Positions 33,382-41,603 of a DNA stretch of 64,000 bases are shown in pieces. The translations under genes were made by a program, and so were the position numbers. The stretch lies in the NCBI GenBank assembly GCA_964644045.1, contig CAZXUK010000004.1, forward strand, positions 3,058 to 67,057, written 5' to 3'. Below the pieces are notes generated by a model. It saw only the letters and a list, made by a program, of their open reading frames with translations. It did not search any database and had not been told where the DNA came from. Positions within the stretch are counted from its first letter, which is position 1; each line of letters opens with the position of its first letter. Source of the stretch: JAIOTG01 sp964644045. Lineage in GTDB: Bacteria; Patescibacteriota; Patescibacteriia; Patescibacteriales; JAGXOH01.

Positions 33382-36300
33382 TTAAAGCTTCCTATAATCA
33401 CAAATATCCTTATAATCACAATACTTACACAAAGGAGTGGGGCGGGGCGGATACTCGCCTTTCTTGATTCCCCTGATAGTCTCAACTATTTTTTCCCTGG
33501 CCTTATCCAGATCTTTTTCACTCCCCAAAACCTCAATTTCCTGATTGGCTTCCAAATAATAAAAGCTCAAAGATTTAATTTCTTGGGAAAATAAATCCCG
33601 GGTAGCCAACTGATAGATCAAAAGCTGGAGTTTTTTATTAAAATCCAATTTACCTCCTTTAGGCATCTGTCCGGTTTTGTAATCAATTATTTTAATCTTT
33701 CCCTCCTCTTCATCTACCCGGTCCATGGCTCCTTTTATGGGATAATACTCGCCGTCCACTTCAATCTTGAAATTAAAACTTTTCTCCAAAAGAATGGCCC
33801 GAGGCCAATTGTCTTTATGTTTTTGATAAAAATCTTTTAGGACTTTCCTGCCTTTATCCCAGCTCTCTTTTTTCTGGGCCTTATTTTCATACCAATCATC
33901 TTCCCAGCTTTTTTTATAAAAATCCAGAATCTCTTCATAGCTTATTAATTTTCCCTCTTCTTTTTTCTCTTCTGCACCGGCAAACAAGTCTCCCTGACTT
34001 AAATTTCGACGAGTATTAATAAGCTCAAAAGTCTTCTGTAGAGTATTGTGCAGAGTCTTGCCAAAAGAAAAAGAAGCCTTGCCTCTGCTGGGAACTCTTA
34101 AAATATGGGCAAATCTATACTGATAAGGGCAATTTAGAAAAGCGGAAATCTGAGTATAAGAAAAGCCGGAAGGAATAGGCAGTTTATCCTCAGACTGAGA
34201 AAAACTTTTTTTATTTTCCGTCTTTTCCAAATCAGTTAAGGCCTTTTTTTCCTTTTGGCTTGATTTTCGGCTCTGGCCTACCGGATCTTTTACAAAACCG
34301 GTTTCCACTAAAAATTGGGAGGGTTTTTTCAAGGTTTTGCCTCCGCAATCCCGAGCCCAGGAAAGATAAACCTTGCTTTTGCCCCGGGTTAAGGCCACAT
34401 AAAAAAGCCGGCGCTCCTCTTCCAGGTGAATATCTCCTTCAGGCAGACTTTCCTTGATCAAAGCCTCGGGCAAGGGCAAGAGTTCTTTTTTCTCTATAGT
34501 GGGAAAACGCTTGTCTACTAATTGGGCAATAAAAATATATTTAAATTCCAATCCTTTGGCGGCATGCACGGTCATAACCTTAATAGCTTCCGGCCCTATA
34601 TCCAAATCCAGGGGTATATTTCCGCTTTCTCCGGCATCTATCTCCATCTGTAACTCCTCCAAAAAAACATCCACCTTTTTGTCGACCGAATCAGCTTCAA
34701 ACCTCTTAATTCTTTGTAAAAATTCTTGGAGCCAGACAGCGATTTCTTGGTTATAATTTTCTTCTCGCAGATAATATTTAAGCAAACCGCTATCATTTAA
34801 AAAATTAAGGAAAATTTCACTGGCGTTTTTCTCCCTGGCCTGGCCGGCGTGTTTCTCTATGAGAGGCAAAACCTTTTGTATTTTCTTTTGGGTTTCCGCG
34901 CTCAGACCCAGGGCTGAGGCATTATGAAGCACTTCAAACAAAGTCCAAGACTTTCTGTCTGCCCAATAATTAAACTCGGAAAGTTCCCGGGGACTAAACT
35001 TAAAAATAGGCAGGCTAAGCACCCGAAAAAAAGAAACATTGTCTTGATAACCGGTAATCAATTTGAGATAAGCAATCGCGTCCATTATCTCCGGCTTATT
35101 GTAAAGACCTTTGGAAGAATAAAAAATATAAGGCAGACCCGCCTCGGCCAAATGCTCGCAAACCTCTTCCGCTCCCTGGTTGGTCCGCACCAAGACGGCA
35201 AAATCATCCCAGCTCGCCTTCTTGTCTTTTTCCTTAAGCTCTATAATTTTTTTTACTATCTCTTTATTCTCCTTCTCTTGAGAATCTGGACTTAAAATTT
35301 CTATTTTTCCCTTCTCTTTAGTTTGAGAAACTAACTTTTTATTAAATTTTTTATTTTCTTTATTTAACTGATATTCTAATCTATTAGGATCATTTTGTTT
35401 TATAAAATCATAAGAAGTATTTAAAATATTTTGCCCGTTTCTATAATTATTAACCAAAAATATTTGCTTAGCATCCGGATAATCCTTTTTAAACTGCAAA
35501 ATATTACTCATAGACGCCCCTCTAAATCTAAAAATGGAATTATGAACCACAACATTATTGGCTACAAAGTTATGAGCATGCTCTACTTCCAAATCATAAA
35601 CATTTCGAGTTTCCACTCTCGAATCTATTTTTTTAACTTGTTCGTAATAAATATCATCCTCTTTGACAACCGGCAAAAACATACCCTCTAAAACATTGCC
35701 GGCGGGTATAACCAAGGCCTTTTTGTGAGCAACATTGTTTTTAGCCACCTTGATTCTGTTTTCGATTATTCCTCCTGTATGTTTTTTTATTTTCCCCGCC
35801 ACTCTGCCCAAATAATCCAAATTCTTGCTTGTAATACATAATTTTTTACCTTTTTTTGCTTTAACTAAAGAATAACCCAGATCTTCCAATTTCTTTAAAG
35901 TGTCTCTATGGCTAGTCTCCAAGATTAACTGATGATTAAGGGCCGGGCTTTCCAAATACGCTCCTTTTGCGTATTTAGACCTATAGTTTCTCATACAATT
36001 TTCTATCACGATCTTTATTCTCACCTTTCCTCCCCGATTAACCGCATCCAAGCCGACTTGATGGTAATTCAAATCAACCCCCAGATCATGGGCAAATTGT
36101 TTTACTCCCTTTTCCACATTCAACTCTTTATACAACCTCTCGCTCCATTTTCTTTTGGTCATTACTCCATCTCTTTCAGCAAAACAAACAGTAGGGATAC
36201 CGTATTTTAAAGAGTACAAATTTTCATAAAACCTGGCTTCTTGTTCACCCGTAAAAGCTTGCATAACCACCATCTTGTCCGCCGACCTCTCCATTCTTAG

Positions 36301-37551
36301 CCTTACAGCCGGATCATTGGTGATACCGATTCTCCACCCCAGACCTTCTTTATGCATTAAATATACATAATAATAAACATCGTAATCATCATTATAATCA
36401 GAATGGCTATACAAACTATTGGGAACAAAACAAAACATCTTATGATTATCAGTTACTTTGATCTTATTTCCCTCTCTGGTTGTAAAAGTTAAAAAATTGG
36501 CTTTTTTCTTCTCCTTTTTAACTTTGGAAACTTTATAATGACTTAAATACCCTCTTCCCACAGCACTGGCCACTTCCTCTCCTTTTTTAATTTTATCAAT
36601 TCTTTTTGTACCGTCCTTAACTCTTATCAAACTATCCGCAGGCAAACATTGGTCATCATCTCCCACCATGACTAAATTATTCTTGGGCGTCGCTAATAAT
36701 TTAATAAGCTCGTATTGTGCCCAATTAGTGTCCTGAAATTCATCCAATAAAATATACTTGAATTGGGCTCGGTATTTTTCCAATACAGCCGGCCTTTCCC
36801 GGAAAAGTTTTAAGCAATAATTAATCAAATCACCAAAGTCCAGATAACTATTCTCTAAAAGCAATTGCTCATAAGTGTGGTAGGCGTGGGCGATTTCTTT
36901 GATACGACAAACCTCTTGTTCCGCAATCTCTTTATTAAATTCACCATCTTGATCTTGGAAATTGGAAATTGGAAATTGGAAATTCCGGCTCGTTTTTTTG
37001 CCTTTTGAACCGCTTAACATGTTATCTAAATTTTGTTCCAATTCTTCACTATATTCTAAATACTGAGCCGGAGAAATATCCTCGTCTTTGGCTCGGGAAA
37101 AATGACTCAACAAGGTTTTGATAAACTTGGTCGGATTGCCCAAAGGCTTATAATAATCCAGCTCAAACCTGTCCAGATTTTTCTTAAACAAAATATACTG
37201 CTCAAACTCATTTAATAGTTTAAAATCAGTAGGTAATCCTATAGCCAAACCTTCTTGCCGTAAAATTCTCTCGGCAAAACTATGAAAAGTGGAAATCCAT
37301 AAATCAAAATAACCATAAGTTAAAGCTTCTATTACCCTATCTTCCATCTCTTGAGCCGCTTTTTCCGTAAAAGTCAAGGCTAAAATCTCCTCCGGCTTGG
37401 CCCACTCGCTTCTTATAATGTGGGCTATTCTCTTGGTGATTACCGTGGTTTTTCCGGTTCCGGCTCCGGCCACAATCAAAAGCGGCCCTTCTTGGTGTTT
37501 GACCGCCTTTTTCTGCTCCGAATTTAGGTTGTCTAAAATATTCTGGCTCAT
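33382..37551 (-). CDS. UvrD/PcrA-type helicase fused to a RecB-like nuclease, with intein
   Basis: 1389-aa precursor from the ATG at 37551 (MSQNILDNLNSEQ), 1019 aa after intein removal. Superfamily 1A motifs: Walker A GAGTGKTT (about 29-36), Ia LTFTEKAAQEM, II LLDEFQDTNW, III GDDDQ|SIFRFRGA interrupted by the intein, IV NYRNGQNI, V MTVHAAKGLEFKYIF, VI RRLFYVALTRGKS. The C-terminal about 270 residues form a PD-(D/E)XK nuclease (AMDRVDEEEGKIKIIDYKTG) with a likely Fe-S cluster of Cys in FLNCPYQ and CKYCDYKDIC. Probable break-repair helicase-nuclease of AddAB/Cas4-related type. Residues near 187-197 are encoded by an inserted TTGGAAA repeat. Confidence 0.93.
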   Translation of the reverse strand: MSQNILDNLNSEQKKAVKHQEGPLLIVAGAGTGKTTVITKRIAHIIRSEWAKPEEILALTFTEKAAQEMEDRVIEALTYGYFDLWISTFHSFAERILRQEGLAIGLPTDFKLLNEFEQYILFKKNLDRFELDYYKPLGNPTKFIKTLLSHFSRAKDEDISPAQYLEYSEELEQNLDNMLSGSKGKKTSRNFQFPISNFQDQDGEFNKEIAEQEVCRIKEIAHAYHTYEQLLLENSYLDFGDLINYCLKLFRERPAVLEKYRAQFKYILLDEFQDTNWAQYELIKLLATPKNNLVMVGDDDQCLPADSLIRVKDGTKRIDKIKKGEEVASAVGRGYLSHYKVSKVKKEKKKANFLTFTTREGNKIKVTDNHKMFCFVPNSLYSHSDYNDDYDVYYYVYLMHKEGLGWRIGITNDPAVRLRMERSADKMVVMQAFTGEQEARFYENLYSLKYGIPTVCFAERDGVMTKRKWSERLYKELNVEKGVKQFAHDLGVDLNYHQVGLDAVNRGGKVRIKIVIENCMRNYRSKYAKGAYLESPALNHQLILETSHRDTLKKLEDLGYSLVKAKKGKKLCITSKNLDYLGRVAGKIKKHTGGIIENRIKVAKNNVAHKKALVIPAGNVLEGMFLPVVKEDDIYYEQVKKIDSRVETRNVYDLEVEHAHNFVANNVVVHNSIFRFRGASMSNILQFKKDYPDAKQIFLVNNYRNGQNILNTSYDFIKQNDPNRLEYQLNKENKKFNKKLVSQTKEKGKIEILSPDSQEKENKEIVKKIIELKEKDKKASWDDFAVLVRTNQGAEEVCEHLAEAGLPYIFYSSKGLYNKPEIMDAIAYLKLITGYQDNVSFFRVLSLPIFKFSPRELSEFNYWADRKSWTLFEVLHNASALGLSAETQKKIQKVLPLIEKHAGQAREKNASEIFLNFLNDSGLLKYYLREENYNQEIAVWLQEFLQRIKRFEADSVDKKVDVFLEELQMEIDAGESGNIPLDLDIGPEAIKVMTVHAAKGLEFKYIFIAQLVDKRFPTIEKKELLPLPEALIKESLPEGDIHLEEERRLFYVALTRGKSKVYLSWARDCGGKTLKKPSQFLVETGFVKDPVGQSRKSSQKEKKALTDLEKTENKKSFSQSEDKLPIPSGFSYTQISAFLNCPYQYRFAHILRVPSRGKASFSFGKTLHNTLQKTFELINTRRNLSQGDLFAGAEEKKEEGKLISYEEILDFYKKSWEDDWYENKAQKKESWDKGRKVLKDFYQKHKDNWPRAILLEKSFNFKIEVDGEYYPIKGAMDRVDEEEGKIKIIDYKTGQMPKGGKLDFNKKLQLLIYQLATRDLFSQEIKSLSFYYLEANQEIEVLGSEKDLDKAREKIVETIRGIKKGEYPPRPTPLCKYCDYKDICDYRKL
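35539..36648 (-). other. Intein (370 aa) with GIY-YIG-like domain in motif III
   Basis: Inserted between Q and S of GDDDQ-SIFRFRG. It starts with Cys (CLPADSL), has block B TTREGNKIKVTDNHKMF with the conserved T/H, and ends with block F YDLEVEHAHNFVANN and HN, followed by extein Ser. All splicing residues are intact. The insert after residue 90 reads VYYYVYLMHKEGLGW-RIGITND with downstream Arg and a Glu helix (QEARFYENLYSLKYG), i.e. a GIY-YIG-like nuclease rather than the usual LAGLIDADG. Residues 160-340 carry a possible DNA-binding region. Confidence 0.85.
36955..36990 (-). repeat. In-frame TTGGAAA tandem repeat in the helicase gene
   Basis: Four tandem copies of TTGGAAA within the coding region, translated as NFQFPISNFQ. 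Similar TTAGAAA repeats occur in the intergenic region near 27645. Confidence 0.65.
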
Positions 37552-37592
37552 TAATTTTATAATATCTAAATAAAAAACTAAAAGCAAATAAA

Positions 37593-37620
37593 AAATGAAC
37601 GTTCCGTAGGAACGTTCATT
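37593..37620 (-). terminator. Perfect palindromic terminator
   Basis: AATGAACGTTCC-gta-GGAACGTTCATT plus TTTTTATTT on the minus strand. It overlaps the stop of the upstream gene and precedes the helicase gene. Confidence 0.8.
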
Positions 37621-38032
37621 ACTTCAAAGACTGAAAAGAGTGGAGGGTGATATCAGCCATGGTTTTAAAATTTCGACTCATATAAAAACCGATTTCCCGG
37701 CCGGTAGAAGAATAAAACATATAATACATACCGGCGCCCATTTCCTGATAATCCTTGAGTTGCATACATCTGATTTCAGCTCTTTCCTGGAAAATAGAGC
37801 TAAGCAAAAAACAAATATTGGCTGCCCGACGCAAGCCCTCTCCGCTCACTTCCTTATTTAAATAATCAGTGGCAAACCAGCTTTCCGGATTGTCTTTAAC
37901 AAGCTTGCTTAACAAATCCGCCACATACAAACCGCATTTAAAAAGAGCGGAATCAATCAAGCCCTGCCTGGCTATCTCCTGCAAAATCATCCGCCTGAAC
38001 TCCTCTTTAAGCTTATCCGGGCTGATTTCCAA
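37619..38032 (-). CDS. Hypothetical protein, second part of a stop-interrupted frame
   Basis: 137 aa from a TTG start without a ribosome site. Helical, with two central cysteines. The frame is the same as the short ORF at 38060-38164 upstream and is separated from it by only a TAA and nine codons (RKDEDSGII). The real gene is therefore probably 38164-37619 (181 codons) with a nonsense codon, or it restarts internally. Family not recognised. Confidence 0.6.
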   Translation of the reverse strand: MEISPDKLKEEFRRMILQEIARQGLIDSALFKCGLYVADLLSKLVKDNPESWFATDYLNKEVSGEGLRRAANICFLLSSIFQERAEIRCMQLKDYQEMGAGMYYMFYSSTGREIGFYMSRNFKTMADITLHSFQSLK

Positions 38033-38059
38033 AATAATTCCCGAATCCTCATCCTTTCT

Positions 38060-38164
38060 TTAGCTTAAAAAGCTTATTTCCTGTAAAAAATCATTTAAAT
38101 CCATGTCCTCAAGTTTCAATTTTTTCTTTTTAAATTCTTCCAGAATAACCACTTTTCCAGTCAC
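38060..38164 (-). CDS. 34-aa ORF, likely N-terminus of the same interrupted gene
   Basis: MTGKVVILEEFKKKKLKLED… from GTG 38164 with an excellent AAAGGAGGTAAAA site. Ends at TAA 38060-38062, in frame with the 137-aa ORF. Either a small peptide or the front of a gene broken by one nonsense mutation (TAA). Confidence 0.55.
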   Translation of the reverse strand: MTGKVVILEEFKKKKLKLEDMDLNDFLQEISFLS

Positions 38165-38235
38165 TTTTACCTCCTTTTTTAAATTTTAAGGGACGACTTT
38201 CTTGATTTTATTATAATTTAAAATTTTTCGCAAAT

Positions 38236-38853
38236 TTATTGCTTAAAAACATCTAAAAGCTCTGCCGGAGTATCAACCAAATAATCAGGGTGGGCGGAAT
38301 TCATAATTTCTCGCCCGTGAAAACCCCAGCTAACTCCTATGGTGGTTATGCCCGCTTTTTTACCCTCATAAATATCTCCGGTAGTGTCTCCCACATAATA
38401 AATTTTACTCTCCGGATTTCTCTCTTTCACCTTTTCGATTTTTTTAACCTTACTTCTTTCTTTGTCAGCCCCGACCACCTCTTCAATTACTGTTATATTT
38501 TTAGACTGCAAGGCTTTATCTACTACCCGGGACAAATTGGAGCTGATAATGACTAATCTGTAATCTTGGGACAGCCTTTCCAAGGCCTCGCTAACTCCGG
38601 GAAAAACCGAAACCTTATTCATATTCTCGGCCAAATTGTCAGCCATCTCTTGCAAAAACTTCTCCGAGTTCTTGTGGCTGATTCCATTATTGCCCCAGCC
38701 ATCAAAAAAATTTCCTTTAAAAAACTCGGTAAACTCCTGTTTGTTTTTTAATTTTTTACAATTATATTTAGGGGCTAAATCATTATAAATGGAAAAAACC
38801 AAACTTAGGGAGTCAACAATCACTCCGTCATAATCAAAAATAATTATATCCAT
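38236..38853 (-). CDS. HAD-superfamily phosphatase (Gph-like)
   Basis: 205 aa. Motif I DYDGVIVDS (nucleophile Asp), helical cap, motif II IISSN, Lys in the SKVKKIEK region and motif IV GDTTGDIYEGKKAG. Resembles phosphoglycolate phosphatase and beta-phosphoglucomutase-type enzymes. Substrate not determined. Confidence 0.88.
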   Translation of the reverse strand: MDIIIFDYDGVIVDSLSLVFSIYNDLAPKYNCKKLKNKQEFTEFFKGNFFDGWGNNGISHKNSEKFLQEMADNLAENMNKVSVFPGVSEALERLSQDYRLVIISSNLSRVVDKALQSKNITVIEEVVGADKERSKVKKIEKVKERNPESKIYYVGDTTGDIYEGKKAGITTIGVSWGFHGREIMNSAHPDYLVDTPAELLDVFKQ

Positions 38854-38861
38854 AAAAAAAA

Positions 38862-38899
38862 TAAGTATAAAAAGTAAATTAAGTTAAATAAGTGACTAG
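38862..38899. repeat. Inverse copy of the dispersed repeat
   Basis: AAAATAAGTATAAAAAGTAAATTAAG… between the HAD and TspO genes, reverse complement of the copies at 23.4 and 26.9 kb. Confidence 0.5.
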
Positions 38900-38906
38900 G
38901 TCCAAA

Positions 38907-39377
38907 CTAATTCAAAATAAACAAAGCTAAATTAAGTCCGGTTGCGAAAAGGACCCAAGCCAGATAAGGAATTAATAAATAAGCCGCGCGCTTATCCACC
39001 TTGTAAAACAAAACTATCAAAATAATTATCAAAATATCCAGCAAAATTATATCAGCCAAAGCCCAGCCGATCTGTTGCAGGCCGAAAAAGAGATAAGACC
39101 AAAGAAAATTGAAAAAAAGATGGATAAAGAACAATATCAAAGCGGCAATGGTTAAATGACTTCTTCTTCTTTGCTCCTCAACCAAGAAAGCGGCCCAGGC
39201 TATTAAAAAATAAAGCAGGATCCAAACAGGGGCAAACAACCAACCGGGAGGAGTAAAAAAGGGTTTATTCAAAGTCATATACCAAGTGGACACACTGATG
39301 GCGGTAAAAAAAGAGCCTAAAATACCAATGCCTTCGCAAATGGCTACAAAAAATAAGAAAATTAAAATTTTTTTCAT
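38907..39377 (-). CDS. tspO: TspO/MBR family membrane protein
   Basis: 156 aa, five membrane helices. Family motifs: STWYMTLNKPFFTPPGWLFAPVWILLY, NFLWSYLFFGLQQ, and a last segment LLIPYLAWVLFATGLNLALFILN. TspO proteins bind porphyrins and other tetrapyrroles or sterols. The role in CPR bacteria is unknown. A palindrome lies 66 bp upstream. Confidence 0.92.
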   Translation of the reverse strand: MKKILIFLFFVAICEGIGILGSFFTAISVSTWYMTLNKPFFTPPGWLFAPVWILLYFLIAWAAFLVEEQRRRSHLTIAALILFFIHLFFNFLWSYLFFGLQQIGWALADIILLDILIIILIVLFYKVDKRAAYLLIPYLAWVLFATGLNLALFILN

Positions 39378-39442
39378 GTGGTTTAATAAATTATTATCTG
39401 ACTTCAGTATATCATAAATTTTTTAGAAAAAAAGTCAAAAAA

Positions 39443-39468
39443 ATTGAACATACCATAGTATGTTCAAT
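39443..39468. promoter_or_regulatory. Operator-like palindrome upstream of tspO
   Basis: ATTGAACATAC-cata-GTATGTTCAAT, 11-bp perfect arms. Reminiscent of GAACAT-type LexA boxes but with a longer spacer. No T-run on either side, so an operator is more likely than a terminator. Confidence 0.5.
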
Positions 39469-39499
39469 AGTATATTCATTTCTTTATAATTTATAACAG

Positions 39500-39624
39500 T
39501 GAATTTTCTCAATGCCCGCGGAATCCTGCGCCATGTCCCGTTTATTACCAAATAATTTATAAGATATGTTCTGCGCAGTTCCGCGTTCGTTCCGCGCGGT
39601 TCCGCGAATTGAGAGGGATCACCC
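39500..39624. other. GC-rich structured non-coding stretch
   Basis: TCTCAAT…CGCGGAA pairs with TTCCGCG…ATTGAGA across about 100 nt, with CTGCGC/GCGCAG nested inside and three TTCCGCG copies. A GAGGG-atca-CCCTC hairpin follows. Marks the sharp change from AT-rich core to the GC-rich block. No ORF. Confidence 0.45.
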
Positions 39625-39631
39625 TCTTAAT

Positions 39632-39733
39632 TAAAAAACCGGCAAAAGTCTGTAGAGTGTGTTTGTAAGGAAATTTTACGAGGAGAGAGATTCGTGTTAA
39701 TTTCCTCGCCACTCTACAGGCCCTTGCCGGCCT
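39632..39733 (-). repeat. 102-bp structured element, copy 1
   Basis: 101/102 identical to 51569-51670. Folds as one interrupted hairpin: CCGGCA/TGCCGG, 10-bp CTGTAGAGTG/CACTCTACAG, 8-bp AGGAAATT/AATTTCCT and ACGA/TCGT around a purine-rich (plus) or UCUCUCUCC-type (minus) loop. On the minus strand it is followed by TTTTTT, so it can act as a second terminator or yield a 3' small RNA after the ubiquitin-like operon. Confidence 0.85.
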
Positions 39734-39748
39734 AAAATAAAATGAGGT

Positions 39749-39778
39749 GGAGGCGAGGGTAAACTAATCCTCGCCTCC
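39749..39778 (-). terminator. Terminator of the ubiquitin-like operon
   Basis: Perfect 10-bp GGAGGCGAGG/CCTCGCCTCC with 10-nt loop, 5 nt after the last stop, followed on the minus strand by a T-rich tract. Confidence 0.75.
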
Positions 39779-39782
39779 TTGG

Positions 39783-39995
39783 TTATTGTTTGTCCAAGGT
39801 GTCGGGCGGTGTTCTGCCCGGACATCTCTTGGAATTGCCCGCCGGGTTCATCCGGGACTTGATGGAGTCCATCTCGTCTTTCCAGATTTCACCGGCGGAA
39901 CACTCGCTTGCGGGTTTTCCGGCCTCCCGCTTGTCTCGGCAATCGAGACAATAAGGAAAGTTATTCCGGCGCCCGCATCCGAGGCACCCGATCAT
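39783..39995 (-). CDS. Small zinc-ribbon protein, last gene of the operon
   Basis: 70 aa. MIGCLGCGRRNNFPYCLDC gives two CxxC pairs (Cys 4/7 and 16/19), a compact treble-clef/zinc-ribbon, then a charged tail. Ribosome site AAAGGAGGTGATGG. In a ubiquitin-like operon a binuclear or single zinc finger invites comparison with small RING-like adaptor proteins, but with only four cysteines it is too short for RING. Confidence 0.7.
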   Translation of the reverse strand: MIGCLGCGRRNNFPYCLDCRDKREAGKPASECSAGEIWKDEMDSIKSRMNPAGNSKRCPGRTPPDTLDKQ

Positions 39996-40014
39996 TAACC
40001 ATCACCTCCTTTCA

Positions 40015-40428
40015 TTATTCCAGCCCCCGGGTTCCGATAACAAGACCGTTCTCATCATCGGACTCGAGGGTGATCATAAATCCGGAATCGGCGATTGTGT
40101 CCTCCACCTCGCCGATTAGACGCAGAAGGTCATCACCCGGTTTCCATGACCATTCCCGGTCCATAAAGCGAACCGACCTGCCGTCCAGAAGCGCTTTATT
40201 GACCCGCGCGGCCAGATCGGCCAGGAACCAAATCTGCGCTTCCTCCGGGGTGGCCTGAGAATAATCCACCTCCCAAGCGTCCTCATGAGCGAGGAAACCG
40301 GCGAACAATTCACCCGGCTTAACTTCCTCGCCCAGAGCCAGAGGCCGGGCGCTTAAGAGAAGATTGGTCCCGATAAAGGTCCGGGATCGACCCCGGAAAG
40401 GACCGGAGAGAATAGTAATTTTAATCAT
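40015..40428 (-). CDS. Hypothetical operon protein
   Basis: 137 aa. Starts MIKITILSGPFRGRSRTFIG, beta-rich N-terminus, then helices. The start overlaps the upstream stop by 4 nt (ATGA-type coupling). High GC and codon use match the operon rather than the chromosome. No family recognised. Contains conserved-looking SWKPGDDLLRLIGEVED. Confidence 0.65.
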   Translation of the reverse strand: MIKITILSGPFRGRSRTFIGTNLLLSARPLALGEEVKPGELFAGFLAHEDAWEVDYSQATPEEAQIWFLADLAARVNKALLDGRSVRFMDREWSWKPGDDLLRLIGEVEDTIADSGFMITLESDDENGLVIGTRGLE

Positions 40429-40811
40429 ATTTCCCTCCCGTCTTCTTCTCTTCGTTCCGCTTCTTCGCCAAAGTCTTCAAACTCAAGGACGAGTTTTTTA
40501 ACCCGGCGAAAGCGAACGAAACGATAATGGCGATCCCGGACGCTCCAGTCCGCCTTTTCCGGAGTGGTAATCTCGGCCTCGCTCCAAAGGGGCTTCAGTC
40601 CGAGGTCAACCATTCGCGCCAGCACGGAAAGCGGGGCCACAACGATAACATCATCAAAGCCGCCTTCCTTGAAGCGCTTAACGATCGTCTCGACGCTGTC
40701 AAAGGGACGTTTGTCCTCAATGACTTTCACATCCGAGCCGAACATCCGCCGCAAGGCATAAATTTGAATGCCATGCATGGAATGCCGACTCACCCACAAA
40801 ATCTTTTTCAT
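40425..40811 (-). CDS. Hypothetical Rossmann-like protein
   Basis: 128 aa starting MKKILWVSRHSMHGIQIYALRRMFG, with an alternating beta-alpha pattern (DVKVIED, DDVIVVAPLSVLARMVDLGLKPLW). The WVSRH-x-x-x-x-Q start is recurrent in phage and accessory-region hypotheticals. Coupled to the next gene. Function not known. Confidence 0.65.
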   Translation of the reverse strand: MKKILWVSRHSMHGIQIYALRRMFGSDVKVIEDKRPFDSVETIVKRFKEGGFDDVIVVAPLSVLARMVDLGLKPLWSEAEITTPEKADWSVRDRHYRFVRFRRVKKLVLEFEDFGEEAERREEDGREI

Positions 40812-40819
40812 TTTTCTCT

Positions 40820-41600
40820 CCTTTTTGTTTTTTGGGTTTTAAGTAAATGATCGGGCTTATTAAAAGAACCGATCTCTCTCCTTCTGAATTTAAGTTAAAA
40901 ATCCGCAAAAGGAAATTAACATAAACTCGGAAGAAGAGGCAAGCCGTAAAAAACCCATCGGCTTGCGCTCCTCAAAACCCTAATTTTATACCCCAAGAAA
41001 AAGGGGTCACCTCTCGCGGTTTCACTATTTGGAATCAGGATCATTTGCCTTATCCAATAGCTACGCCACTGAGTATGGTGCGACTTTCAAAGCCCTGTCG
41101 GCCGGGGCTCCCGGATATATTGAATCCGCCGACAAAAGGTTAGCTTTCCTGCCCTCCGCACTCGGACAGTCGGTTCCCTTTCGGTAAAGTTTTTCCCAAG
41201 AATGTGATTCAATCATTCTTGAGGATCTTCCCAAATACTCACCGCCAAGCCGTTGAATACGGCGGTTTTCCTTGTTCGTTCCGGTCAGGCCAGGACAATC
41301 TATTCCCTTTAAATGCCCAATTTCCGGACTCAAGCCATGGATAACTTCACAGTAAGCTCCATGACAGGGTATGGTGGGGGCTTTTTTCCGCGCTCTAACT
41401 CCCCTGAACGATGCAGTTTTTTGACTTTGGTTAACCGCTGCACTCCGGGGCCATACCTCCCGAAGCCTGGCGTATTAACCTGCAAGTTCCATTTCTATTC
41501 CGCCTNNNNNNNNNNCTTGCTTCAGCCAAGCGGATAATCACAGCCTTCTCGTGGCCTATTCATGGCCTCACCTCCTTTTAAAAAACAGGTGTGGGAAAAA
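40820..41600 (-). ncRNA. Structured non-coding segment inside the operon (with assembly gap)
   Basis: About 780 nt, GC-rich, without a credible ORF and with ten undetermined bases at 41506-41515. Helices visible: 40939-40966 (GCAAGCCG/CGGCTTGC), ACCCC/GGGGT near 40995, 41368-41374 with 41451-41457 (GGTATGG/CCATACC) enclosing TGCAG/CTGCA, and CCGCC…GGCGG near 41245. It may be a large RNA, a structured intercistronic leader, or a decayed gene. A 13-codon ORF with strong ribosome site (41522-41563, MNRPREGCDYPLG) opens it. Confidence 0.4.
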
Positions 41601-41603
41601 CTG

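Noticed and set aside
41061..41333. Minus-strand 90-codon ORF between the Ubl and downstream genes
   Set aside because: No ribosome site, no domain-like pattern, and it overlaps strong RNA helices; treated as non-coding.
41313..41537. Plus-strand ORF spanning the N run
   Set aside because: Reads through undetermined bases and opposes the operon; not supportable.
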